Positions 24,048 to 31,551 of a stretch of DNA of 64,000 nt are shown one piece after another. Source of the stretch: Arthrobacter celericrescens. Its GTDB lineage: Bacteria > Actinomycetota > Actinomycetes > Actinomycetales > Micrococcaceae. The DNA is taken from the NCBI RefSeq assembly GCF_003614925.1, contig NZ_QYLP01000098.1, forward strand, positions 20,928-84,927, read 5' to 3'. The translations under genes were made by a program, and so were the position numbers. The stretch's first letter is position 1; each line of letters begins with the position of its first letter. The notes below the pieces were generated by a model that was given only the letters and a program-made list of their open reading frames with translations, searched no databases and was not told the origin of the DNA.

Positions 24048-24776
24048 TCAGGCGCCGAAGAACTGCGGCGGGAGGGCGTAGATCAGCAGCACGGCCAGGA
24101 GGTTCTTGCCGGCATGGACCAGGAAGGAAAACATGAGGTTCTTCCCGGTCCAGACGTACACCGCGACCAGGACGGCGCCCATTCCCAGATAGGGAACCAT
24201 GGCCTGGGCTGAGAAGCCCTCATCGCCGAAGACGTGGATCCCCGCGAACAGCACCGTGGAGATGGCGCAGCAGATCCAGGTGTTGATGCGTCCGGACAGC
24301 TTGCCGATCAGCAGGTGGCGGAAAATGTACTCCTCCACGAACGGCCCCACGAACACCAGCAGCGGAACGATCAGCCAGGCCGGAACCCCCATCATGAGGG
24401 ACTGGATTCCGAGCTGGTTCTCCGAAGCTCGTACTTGCCCCGTTGCCGTGACCAGGATGGCCGTGAGGACCAGCATGGCGACAACGGACAACGGCACCAT
24501 GGCCATCGTGAACCAGGGGCGCGTGGCCAGGATCCGCAGGTCGCGGGCGACCACCCCATGCGCGGCCAGGAGGGCGAATATGCCCACCGAGGCATAGAAG
24601 GCGAGGTTGACCGCATAGGTGGCCGCCGCCTGCGTAGCCAGGAGGCTTTGCAGCAACGGGGCCAGCAGGGCACCGGCAAAGGCGGCGAAAAACATCAGCC
24701 CGAGATAGAGTCCGGCCGCCACAGCGTCGAGGCCGTTGAAGGCGTACAGCCTGCCCGGCGGTGGAATCTTGCCCAT
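24048..24776 (-). CDS. CPBP family intramembrane glutamic endopeptidase
   Basis: 242 residues, seven or eight helices. The CPBP (Rce1-like) motifs are VEEYIFRH (Glu148, Glu149, Arg153) and FAGIH (His181). These membrane proteases cut prenylated or peptide substrates; in bacteria many mature or protect against bacteriocins, but no such genes are seen here. -10 TAGGCT on the minus strand ends seven bases from the ATG, hence likely leaderless. Confidence 0.87.
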   Translation of the reverse strand: MGKIPPPGRLYAFNGLDAVAAGLYLGLMFFAAFAGALLAPLLQSLLATQAAATYAVNLAFYASVGIFALLAAHGVVARDLRILATRPWFTMAMVPLSVVAMLVLTAILVTATGQVRASENQLGIQSLMMGVPAWLIVPLLVFVGPFVEEYIFRHLLIGKLSGRINTWICCAISTVLFAGIHVFGDEGFSAQAMVPYLGMGAVLVAVYVWTGKNLMFSFLVHAGKNLLAVLLIYALPPQFFGA

Positions 24777-24784
24777 ATGACTAA

Positions 24785-24839
24785 GCCTATCCGCGAGGAG
24801 TCCCAGCCGAGCAAAATGAGGTTGGGGGAGCGGATAGGC
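24785..24839. promoter_or_regulatory. Inverted repeat between divergent CPBP and metal-transport genes
   Basis: GCCTATCCGC (24785-24794) and GCGGATAGGC (24830-24839) form a perfect 10-bp inverted repeat 35 bases apart. The left copy covers the CPBP -10. It could be a shared operator or the two outward-facing promoter elements. Confidence 0.35.
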
Positions 24840-24857
24840 GCTATTCCCCGGCCGGGA

Positions 24858-24888
24858 TTGCGGCTCTCCCCGGCGCTTCCGGTATAGT
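24858..24888 (+). promoter_or_regulatory. Promoter of metal ABC transporter operon
   Basis: -35 TTGCGG (24858-24863) and -10 TATAGT (24883-24888) are 19 bases apart. The -10 ends seven bases before the ATG at 24896, so the mRNA should be leaderless. Confidence 0.55.
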
Positions 24889-24895
24889 TTTCGGT

Positions 24896-25840
24896 ATGCC
24901 TAAATCTCTGTTTCGGTTCACCAAAGCTGCTGTCCGGAATATGTCCCTTGTCCTCGCCGCCGCCCTCGCGCTAAGCCTGTCCGCCTGTGGGGGTTCCACG
25001 AACGCCGGCAATGATGACCGGCCCGTCGTCCTGACCACGTTTACCGTACTGGCCGATATTGCCAAGAATGTCGCAGGCGACAAGCTGCGGGTCGAATCCA
25101 TTACGAAGGTGGGCGCGGAAATCCACGGGTACGAGCCGACCCCGGGGGACATCCGCAAGGCCGCGCAGGCGGATCTCATTCTGGACAACGGGCTGAACCT
25201 CGAAGTCTGGTTCGAGCAGTTCGTCGAAGGACTCGACGTCCCGCACGCCGTGGTGAGCGAAGGCGTGGACCCGATGCCGATCGCCGAAGACAGCTACAAA
25301 GGCAAGCCCAACCCGCACGCGTGGATGTCGCCGTCGAACGTCCAGATCTATGCCGACAACATGGCCAAGGCGTTCGCGAAACTCGACCCGGCCAACGCCG
25401 CGGTCTTCGAAGCAAATGCCGGCAAGTACAAGGCCCAGCTCCAAGCCGTCAAGGACGAACTGGCCGCCGAACTGAAGACCGTGCCGGTGCGGCAGCGCGC
25501 GCTCGTCACGTGCGAAGGCGCCTTTTCCTACTTGACCCGCGACGTCGGCCTCAAGGAGGTCTACATCTGGGCCGTCAATGCCGAACAGCAGGCCACGCCA
25601 CAGCAGATCGCCCGCGCCATCGAATACGTCGAGGAACACAAGGTCCCGGCCGTCTTCTGCGAGTCCACGGTGTCCAACGCGCCCATGATGCAGGTGGTGG
25701 ACGCCAGCGGAGCGAAGTTCGGCGGAGTGCTCTTCGTGGACTCGCTGTCCGAAGCGGATGGCCCGGTGCCGACCTACCTTGACCTGATCCGGCACGACGC
25801 ACGGACCATCGCCAACGCGCTGACGGGAAAGACCCCATGA
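24896..25840 (+). CDS. Metal ABC transporter substrate-binding lipoprotein (Mn/Zn, cluster A-I)
   Basis: 314 residues. A signal sequence ends in the lipobox LSAC (Cys31). Metal ligands align with the PsaA type: His77 (AEIHGYEP), His141 (NPHAWMSP), Glu207 (TCEGAFSYL) and Asp282 (FVDSLSEADGP). The H-H-E-D set is usual for manganese binders, while zinc binders mostly have three His and a His-rich loop, which is missing here. It captures the metal outside the membrane for the ATPase and permease encoded next. ATGA overlap with the ATPase gene. Confidence 0.92.
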   Translation: MPKSLFRFTKAAVRNMSLVLAAALALSLSACGGSTNAGNDDRPVVLTTFTVLADIAKNVAGDKLRVESITKVGAEIHGYEPTPGDIRKAAQADLILDNGLNLEVWFEQFVEGLDVPHAVVSEGVDPMPIAEDSYKGKPNPHAWMSPSNVQIYADNMAKAFAKLDPANAAVFEANAGKYKAQLQAVKDELAAELKTVPVRQRALVTCEGAFSYLTRDVGLKEVYIWAVNAEQQATPQQIARAIEYVEEHKVPAVFCESTVSNAPMMQVVDASGAKFGGVLFVDSLSEADGPVPTYLDLIRHDARTIANALTGKTP

Positions 25841-26571
25841 GTACTCCGGCCATCTTGGTAGACAAGGTCACGGTGCACTATGGCGAGGTGCTCGCCCTGG
25901 AGAATGCTTCGCTGAGCCTTGAGCCGGCCCGGATCTGCGGCCTCGTAGGCATGAACGGTTCCGGCAAGTCCACCCTGTTCAAGGCGATCATGGGCATGGT
26001 GAAGCCCGATTCCGGGCAGGTCCTGATCAACGGGCAGCCCCCGGTGAAGACGCGCAAGGAAGCCGGAATCGGCTATGTCCCGCAAAGCGAGGACGTGGAC
26101 TGGGCGTTCCCGCTTTCCGTGCGCGATGTGGTGATGATGGGTCGGTACGGACACCTCGGCTTCACCCGCCGGCCCCGCAAGGCGGACCGCGACGCCGTCC
26201 ACCACGCCCTGGAGCGGGTGGAACTGGGCGAGTATGCCGACCGGCAGATCGGCCAGCTGTCCGGCGGGCAGAAAAAGCGGGCCTTCGTGGCGCGCGGCAT
26301 CGCCCAGGGGGCCACCATGATGCTGCTGGACGAGCCGTTCGCCGGCGTCGACAAGCGTTCCGAAGCGACGATCACCCGCCTGTTGCGCGAACTGGCCGCA
26401 GACGGCGCCACCATCCTGGTCTCCACCCACGACCTCCATGCCCTGCCGCAGCTCTGCGATGAAGCCGTCCTGCTCATGCGGAAGGTGCTCATGCACGGCT
26501 CCCCGGACGTGGTGCTGCAGCCCGAAAACCTCGCCATGGCCTTCGGCCTCGACGTCATGAACAGGGGCTAG
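25837..26571 (+). CDS. Metal ABC transporter ATP-binding protein
   Basis: 244 residues. Walker A GMNGSGKST at 38-46, signature LSGGQKKR near 143-150, Walker B MMLLDEPF near 161-168, and the switch His in LVSTHDLH. Drives manganese or zinc import by the permease that follows three bases after its stop region. Start overlaps the upstream stop. Confidence 0.94.
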   Translation: MSTPAILVDKVTVHYGEVLALENASLSLEPARICGLVGMNGSGKSTLFKAIMGMVKPDSGQVLINGQPPVKTRKEAGIGYVPQSEDVDWAFPLSVRDVVMMGRYGHLGFTRRPRKADRDAVHHALERVELGEYADRQIGQLSGGQKKRAFVARGIAQGATMMLLDEPFAGVDKRSEATITRLLRELAADGATILVSTHDLHALPQLCDEAVLLMRKVLMHGSPDVVLQPENLAMAFGLDVMNRG

Positions 26572-26574
26572 GCA

Positions 26575-27450
26575 ATGGACCTGCTCAACATCCTGTTGGA
26601 ACCGCTCAGCTACGACTTCATGGTCCGGGCACTGATCACGACGGCGATCGCCGCCGTCGTCTGCGCCGTCCTGAGTTGCTGGCTGGTGCTGATCGGCTGG
26701 TCGCTCATGGGTGACGCGGTCTCGCACGCGGTGCTGCCCGGCGTCGTCCTCGCCTACATCGTGGGCGCGCCGTTCGCGCTCGGCGCGCTGGTGTTCGCGC
26801 TGTTGGCCGTGACCCTGATCGGCGTGGTCCGCAACACCAGCCGGGTCAAGGAAGACGCCGCGATCGGGATTGTTTTCACCTCGCTCTTCGCCCTCGGGCT
26901 GGTGCTGATTTCCGTGACCCCCAGCCAGACGGACCTGAACCACATCATCTTCGGGAACCTGCTGGGCGTGAGCACCGCGGACCTGGTGCAGGTGGTGGTC
27001 CTCGGCGTGGTGGCCTTCGGCATCCTCGTGCTCAAGCGCCGCGACCTGACCCTCTACGCCTTCGATCCCACCCACGCCCACGCGATCGGCCTCTCGCCAC
27101 GGCGCCTGGGCGCCCTGCTCCTGGGCCTGCTGGCACTGACCTCCGTGGTGGCGCTGCAGACCGTGGGCGTGGTGCTTGTGGTGGCCATGCTCATCATCCC
27201 GGGGGCGACGGCGTACCTGCTGACCGACCGCTTCTCCCGGATGCTGGTGATTGCCCCGGCCATCTCCGCCGCCTGCTCGGTGGCCGGGATCTACATCAGT
27301 TACTACCTGGACACCGCCTCCGGCGCGATGGTGGTGCTCGCGCAGGGAGTGGTGTTCGCCGTCGTCTATCTCTTCAGCCCGCGGCAGGGACTGATCGGCA
27401 CGCGGCTGGCGAAGGCGCGGCGGAGGCGTGCAGTGGCCCTGGCGCGTTGA
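26575..27450 (+). CDS. Metal ABC transporter permease
   Basis: 291 residues, eight or nine hydrophobic helices (for example ALITTAIAAVVCAVLSCWLV and LVVAMLIIPGATAYLLTDR, the latter the coupling-loop region with P-G-A). ABC-3 family permease for Mn/Zn/Fe. Last gene of the three-gene importer operon. Confidence 0.93.
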   Translation: MDLLNILLEPLSYDFMVRALITTAIAAVVCAVLSCWLVLIGWSLMGDAVSHAVLPGVVLAYIVGAPFALGALVFALLAVTLIGVVRNTSRVKEDAAIGIVFTSLFALGLVLISVTPSQTDLNHIIFGNLLGVSTADLVQVVVLGVVAFGILVLKRRDLTLYAFDPTHAHAIGLSPRRLGALLLGLLALTSVVALQTVGVVLVVAMLIIPGATAYLLTDRFSRMLVIAPAISAACSVAGIYISYYLDTASGAMVVLAQGVVFAVVYLFSPRQGLIGTRLAKARRRRAVALAR

Positions 27451-27493
27451 GCGCCGGGCCGCCCCGGGCCGCGACGGCTGGCCTGCGGAACCG

Positions 27494-29374
27494 TCAGCGG
27501 AACAGGTCCCAGTAGGTGCCCATGATGATCCGGTCACCCGGCGTGGACTTCCTCATGTAGTCCAGCACTGCCCAGTCATCCAGCGAGATGCAGCCGGCCG
27601 TGGGGACCTTGTTCATGTGCAGGAAGATCGCGAAGCCTGCGTTCTGCACGATGTTCGGCCGGTTGTAGTTGATGACCACGCCCTGCCGGTAGTCGTGGGT
27701 TGACCTGGTGGCGAAGTACCACATGTTCTCGTCCCACCCCACCCAGGACGAAGACTCGAAGTACTTGTTGTAGGTGGGCGTCCAGGGGTTGCCGCCCCAG
27801 CGCGACCGCGGGTTCAGGGTGCGGTAGGCGAGCTTGGTTCCGGGGTTGCCAAGGCCGAATGCCTCGGTCACGCTGTAGGACCCGGTCGGCGAGAACAGGT
27901 ACCGGGTGGGTCCGGACGGAACTCCCGGGGGTTTGAACCCCGAAGCACCCACATAGCTGTCCGTCTTCCAGTCAGGAACGTAGGTTCCGGCGAGGCTCTT
28001 GCAGTAAATGCTCGTCGACCGGGACACCTTGTAGTCGCGGGCGACGGTCAGAAGTACGCGGTTGGCGCCGTACGTGGGGTACTTGGACTTCCCGTTGTTC
28101 AGTTTCTGGCATACGGTGCCCTTGGAATAGATGCGGGTTCCCGCGTGGCCCTCCCAGCCGATGAAGCCGCCCTGGAAGTTCTGGATGCACTTGCCGTTGG
28201 CGCATTTTTCGTTCGAGAGCGGGTAGAGGAGGAGCCCGCGGTTGGCGCCTGCAGCGGCGTACTGGCCTCCGATGGCTCCCCTGACCACCCAGACCCCGCT
28301 GCCCGGCGACCAGTAGATGTTCCCGCCCTGGAAGCGCTGGAGGCAGCCGCTGGCGGGCTGGCCGCAGATTTCACTGGTTACGGGGTAGCCCATCACGCTG
28401 TCCTGCGCGCCCACCGACTTCCACCTGGTCTGGATGGCACCGCGGACAAAGCGGGCCCCGGTGGCGGGGGACCAGTAGATGGTTCCCTTCGCGAAGGACT
28501 GGAAGCATCCTCCGTTCCGGAGCCCGCAGCTCTCGTTCGAAAGGGGCACGCCCAGGCCTGCGGTTGCACCCAGAGCGGTCCAGAACCCGCCGATCGCCCC
28601 GCGGGACCAGATGCGGAAGACGGCGGTTCCGTTCCACACCAGGACCTTTCCGCTCGAGAACTTCTGCGACGTGCCGCCGGGCACCGTGGTTTCGTCGCCC
28701 AGCGGGTAGCCGAACGCGGCCAGGCCGCCACCCGAGAAGAACGCCGGACCGGTGTGGCCCGTCTTCGAAAGGACCGCGTGTGCACCGTCCGTGCTGGTCC
28801 AGTAGATCAAGCCGCCCTCGAACTTCTGCTGGCAGAGGCCGTCGGCGCAGTATTCCTTGGAGATCGGGGCGCCTAGGACGCCCGCGGCTCCGCCGAGTGC
28901 GAGCCACTTCTCGCCGATCGCACCGCTCGCGGTGAAGGCCGGTTCCGACGGCTCTGACAGCGTGGACGGTTCCGGGGGCGTGGACGGTTCCGGGGGCGAC
29001 GGCTCCGGGGGCGTGGACGGTTCGGCAGGTTCCGACGGCGCCGGATCCTCGAGCGGCGCGGGCGGATCCACGCTGGGGGAAGGGCCGGGCTCCGGCGTTA
29101 CCGAGCCGGTTTCCGGGGCGCTCGGACTGGGCTCGCCCGACGGGCTGGCTTCACCGGTTGGGAGCACCTCGCCGCTTGGCGACGGCCCCGTACCCGGTGT
29201 CTCCTCGGCGGCGGCCGGAGCTGCCGCCAGGGGAACCGCAGCAAGGCCGATCAGGAGGGTGGCGGTCACGAGCGATAATTTCGCCTGGAGTCCGGTCTTC
29301 ACTGCGTTCCCCCGTTTCGCTGTGATGTCCTGCTGCGCTGTGGTGTCCTGCTGCGCTGTGGTTCCCTTTTTCAC
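27494..29374 (-). CDS. Secreted L,D-transpeptidase (YkuD) with LGFP repeats
   Basis: 626 residues. A signal peptide (KLSLVTATLLIGLAAVPLAA, about 25-45) is followed by a 90-residue Pro/Ser/Glu-rich linker, then about five LGFP-type repeats (examples: IGEKWLALGGAAGVLGAPIS; FWTALGATAGLGVPLSNE) that bind cell-wall glycan, and a C-terminal YkuD-like domain. The catalytic signature HMNKVPTAGCISL gives His586 and Cys595; the usual S-x-G-C is T-A-G-C here. It should form or edit 3-3 peptidoglycan links or attach proteins. GTG at 29374 was chosen for its AAGGA six bases upstream. A two-copy 18-bp repeat near the start encodes TTAQQD twice. Confidence 0.82.
   Translation of the reverse strand: MKKGTTAQQDTTAQQDITAKRGNAVKTGLQAKLSLVTATLLIGLAAVPLAAAPAAAEETPGTGPSPSGEVLPTGEASPSGEPSPSAPETGSVTPEPGPSPSVDPPAPLEDPAPSEPAEPSTPPEPSPPEPSTPPEPSTLSEPSEPAFTASGAIGEKWLALGGAAGVLGAPISKEYCADGLCQQKFEGGLIYWTSTDGAHAVLSKTGHTGPAFFSGGGLAAFGYPLGDETTVPGGTSQKFSSGKVLVWNGTAVFRIWSRGAIGGFWTALGATAGLGVPLSNESCGLRNGGCFQSFAKGTIYWSPATGARFVRGAIQTRWKSVGAQDSVMGYPVTSEICGQPASGCLQRFQGGNIYWSPGSGVWVVRGAIGGQYAAAGANRGLLLYPLSNEKCANGKCIQNFQGGFIGWEGHAGTRIYSKGTVCQKLNNGKSKYPTYGANRVLLTVARDYKVSRSTSIYCKSLAGTYVPDWKTDSYVGASGFKPPGVPSGPTRYLFSPTGSYSVTEAFGLGNPGTKLAYRTLNPRSRWGGNPWTPTYNKYFESSSWVGWDENMWYFATRSTHDYRQGVVINYNRPNIVQNAGFAIFLHMNKVPTAGCISLDDWAVLDYMRKSTPGDRIIMGTYWDLFR
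29326..29361. repeat. Two tandem 18-bp copies inside the transpeptidase gene
   Basis: TGTCCTGCTGCGCTGTGG occurs at 29326-29343 and again at 29344-29361. The unit is in frame (TTAQQD), so copy-number change would keep the reading frame. Confidence 0.8.
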
Positions 29375-29387
29375 CGGGCGTCCTTGT

Positions 29388-29873
29388 TCACTGCTCGTCC
29401 TCGGCCGAGACAACCGGTTCGCACGTGCCGGCCCTGCCCGTGGTGCGGGCGAAATCCTTGGCCAGGACCTGGGCAGACTTTCCGGCCTGAACGGTTTCCG
29501 TGATCAGGGCGTGGCCCTGGACGGCTGCGCCGATGGTCACTGCGACGGCCACCGTGTAGGTTTTCGCGGATCCCGTGGAGTTGACGAGGGTTCCCTTGAA
29601 TGTCCAGGAGCCGTCGGCTCCCGCCGTGCAACTGTGGTTCCGCAGCGCGTCGATCGCGTTGAAGGAAGTGGAGACGTCACCGGGGGACGAAGGTGGCGGT
29701 GAGGGGGTTCGTTCCGTCGGCGGGGTGGTGCCCAGGCTTGCGGATGCCGACGACGACGAAGCCGGGCTTGGGCTTTGACCGGCCGGACCCGTGCCTCCGC
29801 CGGAGCAGCCGGCTAAGGCAAGCGGAAACGCGGCAAGCAGAAATACGGCGGGCAGCAACCTTCTGATTCGCAA
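29388..29873 (-). CDS. Small secreted lipoprotein, function unknown
   Basis: 161 residues. Leader RIRRLLPAVFLLAAFPLALA ends at lipobox LAGC (Cys23). A Ser/Pro/Thr-rich linker (about 28-65) leads to an immunoglobulin-like beta domain (SWTFKGTLVNSTGSAKTYTV, VAVAVTIGAAVQGHAL, then TCEPVVSAEDEQ) with two Cys. The TTG start at 29873 has GGGGGG four bases upstream; no ATG or GTG fits. It ends 13 bases before the transpeptidase start, so the two are one operon and probably both work at the cell wall. The insertion sequence ends about 115 bases upstream. Confidence 0.75.
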   Translation of the reverse strand: MRIRRLLPAVFLLAAFPLALAGCSGGGTGPAGQSPSPASSSSASASLGTTPPTERTPSPPPSSPGDVSTSFNAIDALRNHSCTAGADGSWTFKGTLVNSTGSAKTYTVAVAVTIGAAVQGHALITETVQAGKSAQVLAKDFARTTGRAGTCEPVVSAEDEQ

Positions 29874-29989
29874 GTTTCCCCCCAGATCCAGTGCGAAGGC
29901 CAGGTGCAACGAAGACCGTCCACCTGCAGGGTGTGTCTGTCGAGCTAAACACAGGCTAGCCGCAAATGACCCGGGCAGGAAGCAGTCGC

Positions 29990-30055
29990 GTTGACTCACA
30001 AATAACCTCCGCGAAGGGGCATACGTTGCCTCATAAGTATTCCTCCGGCTGGTCT
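29990..30055 (+). repeat. Left terminal inverted repeat of the IS
   Basis: Contains GAAGGGGCATACGTTGCCTC (30013-30032), identical to the reverse complement of the right end, followed by a second CCTCCGG unit near 30043-30048. Confidence 0.75.
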
Positions 30056-30094
30056 GGTGTTGCCGGGGCCGCGGTCCGGGGATACGCAAGGTGA

Positions 30095-31351
30095 ATGGGT
30101 CTGACGATGTCCGAACGCAAGGCCGTGACGAAGCAGTTGGCGAGGTCCTACCGGGCCGGGGACAGGGTCCGGAAGGGCAGGATCCTGGACGGGGTTGTTG
30201 AGCTGACCGGCTGGCACCGGGATCATGCCCGTGCGGTGCTGCGCCATGCCCTGGACCCTCCACGGCCACGGCCGGTCAGGCCCGGCAGGGCACCGCTGTA
30301 CGGCGCGGACCTGCAGCCGGCCCTGGTGTTCTGCTGGGCGGTGCTGCGGGCGCCGGCCGGGAAGCTGCTGGCAGCGGTGATGCCCGAACTGGTCCCGATG
30401 CTGCGCCGGGAGAAGGCCCTGGACATCACCGACGCCCAGGCAGCGCTGCTGGCACGGATGAGTGCGGCAACGATCGACAGGCGCCTGGCCGGGGAACGGG
30501 CCAAGCTGCTGCCGCGCGGACGGTCCCATACCAAGCCCGGATCGCTGCTGAAGTCCCAGATTCCGATCCGTACCTGGGCGCAGTGGGATGACGCCGTGCC
30601 CGGCTTTGTGGAGATCGACCTGGTCAGCCATGAAGGCTCCAACAGTTCCGGGCAGTTCTGCTTCACCCTCACGGTCACCGACATCGCCACCGGATGGACG
30701 ATGAACCGCTCGGTGCCCAACAAGGCCCAAAGGCATGTCTTCGCTGCCCTGCAGCAGGTCATCTCCGGGTTCCCGTTCCCGGTGATCGGCATCGATTCGG
30801 ACAACGGAGGCGAGTTCATCAACAACGAGCTCTTCGATTTCTGCCAGGAACAACGGATCACCTTCACCCGCTCACGCCCCTACAACAAAAACGACGGGGC
30901 ACACGTGGAGCAGAAAAACTGGTCCAGGGTCCGGGAACTGGTCGGCTACCTGCGCTACGACACCGCCGCGGAACTGGAGCTGCTGAACCGGATCTGGGAG
31001 CTGGATGCCGTCTTCACCAATTACCTGCTGCCCCAGCAGAAACTCGTGGCCAAGACCCGCCGCGGGGCAAAGGTCACCAAGACCCACGATGCTCCCGCCA
31101 CCCCGCACCGGCGCGCCGCCGCGGACCCGCACACCGGCCCGAAGGCCACCGCCCGGATGAACACCGAGTACCGCAAAGTCAGGCCGGCATCCCTGTCCCG
31201 GCAAATCCTCTCCCTAACCGGCCGGCTCGAAACCCTCGCCACCGCCAAGCAATCCGCCCCCGTCAAACCACCCGTCAACGAAGACTTCAACCGCCGAACC
31301 CCCCGGAGATATTCAATTGAGGCAACGTATGCCCCTTCCCGGAGGTATTGA
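30095..31351 (+). CDS. IS transposase (DDE integrase fold)
   Basis: 418 residues. N-terminal helix-turn-helix region (about 5-55, VTKQLARSYRAGDRVRKGRI), then an rve-type catalytic core with Asp175 (EIDLVSH), Asp236 (IDSDNGGEF) and Glu272 (GAHVEQKNW); exactly 35 residues separate the last two, the D,D(35)E pattern of retroviral-integrase-like transposases. The last 15 codons are encoded by the right terminal repeat (YSIEATYAPSRRY). The frame is intact, so the element may be active. The family is near IS481/ISNCY types; the exact group is not certain. Confidence 0.85.
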   Translation: MGLTMSERKAVTKQLARSYRAGDRVRKGRILDGVVELTGWHRDHARAVLRHALDPPRPRPVRPGRAPLYGADLQPALVFCWAVLRAPAGKLLAAVMPELVPMLRREKALDITDAQAALLARMSAATIDRRLAGERAKLLPRGRSHTKPGSLLKSQIPIRTWAQWDDAVPGFVEIDLVSHEGSNSSGQFCFTLTVTDIATGWTMNRSVPNKAQRHVFAALQQVISGFPFPVIGIDSDNGGEFINNELFDFCQEQRITFTRSRPYNKNDGAHVEQKNWSRVRELVGYLRYDTAAELELLNRIWELDAVFTNYLLPQQKLVAKTRRGAKVTKTHDAPATPHRRAAADPHTGPKATARMNTEYRKVRPASLSRQILSLTGRLETLATAKQSAPVKPPVNEDFNRRTPRRYSIEATYAPSRRY

Positions 31352-31362
31352 CATGAGGCAAC
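31295..31362 (-). repeat. Right terminal inverted repeat of the IS
   Basis: Read on the minus strand: GTTGCCTCATGTCAATACC, then TCCGGGAAGGGGCATACGTT and GCCTCAATTGAATATC. It has the same two-unit design as the left end. Confidence 0.75.
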
Positions 31363-31551
31363 AGGGCAGTCCGCGAGGCCGTGTGTAGCCCGGGTCACGA
31401 GTGGTGCGTTTCACACTGTAAGATGGGGTTGCTGGATTCGCCCTTCGATGATTCGCTCTGTAACTCGCAGAAGTGAACTGGATTCCGGCCTATGAGCCGA
31501 ATCACGTGCAGTAAAGGGCGCTGGTACCTCCCCAACCCACAAGGAACAGCT

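Larger units (their letters stand above)
29990..31362 (+). mobile_element. Insertion sequence with doubled terminal inverted repeats, D,D(35)E transposase
   Basis: The left end (29990-30055) and right end (about 31295-31362) are inverted copies. Each end has two tandem units of the form GTTGCCTCA-N6-8-ATACCTCCGG joined by GAAGGGGCATAC. The outer unit on the left is degenerate (TTGACTCACAAATAACCTCC). The stop of the transposase lies inside the right repeat. No clear target-site duplication is visible with these borders, so the edges may be off by some bases. Confidence 0.8.

Noticed and set aside
24048..24776. CPBP protease considered as bacteriocin immunity or maturation
   Set aside because: No precursor peptide, ABC exporter or maturase is seen nearby.
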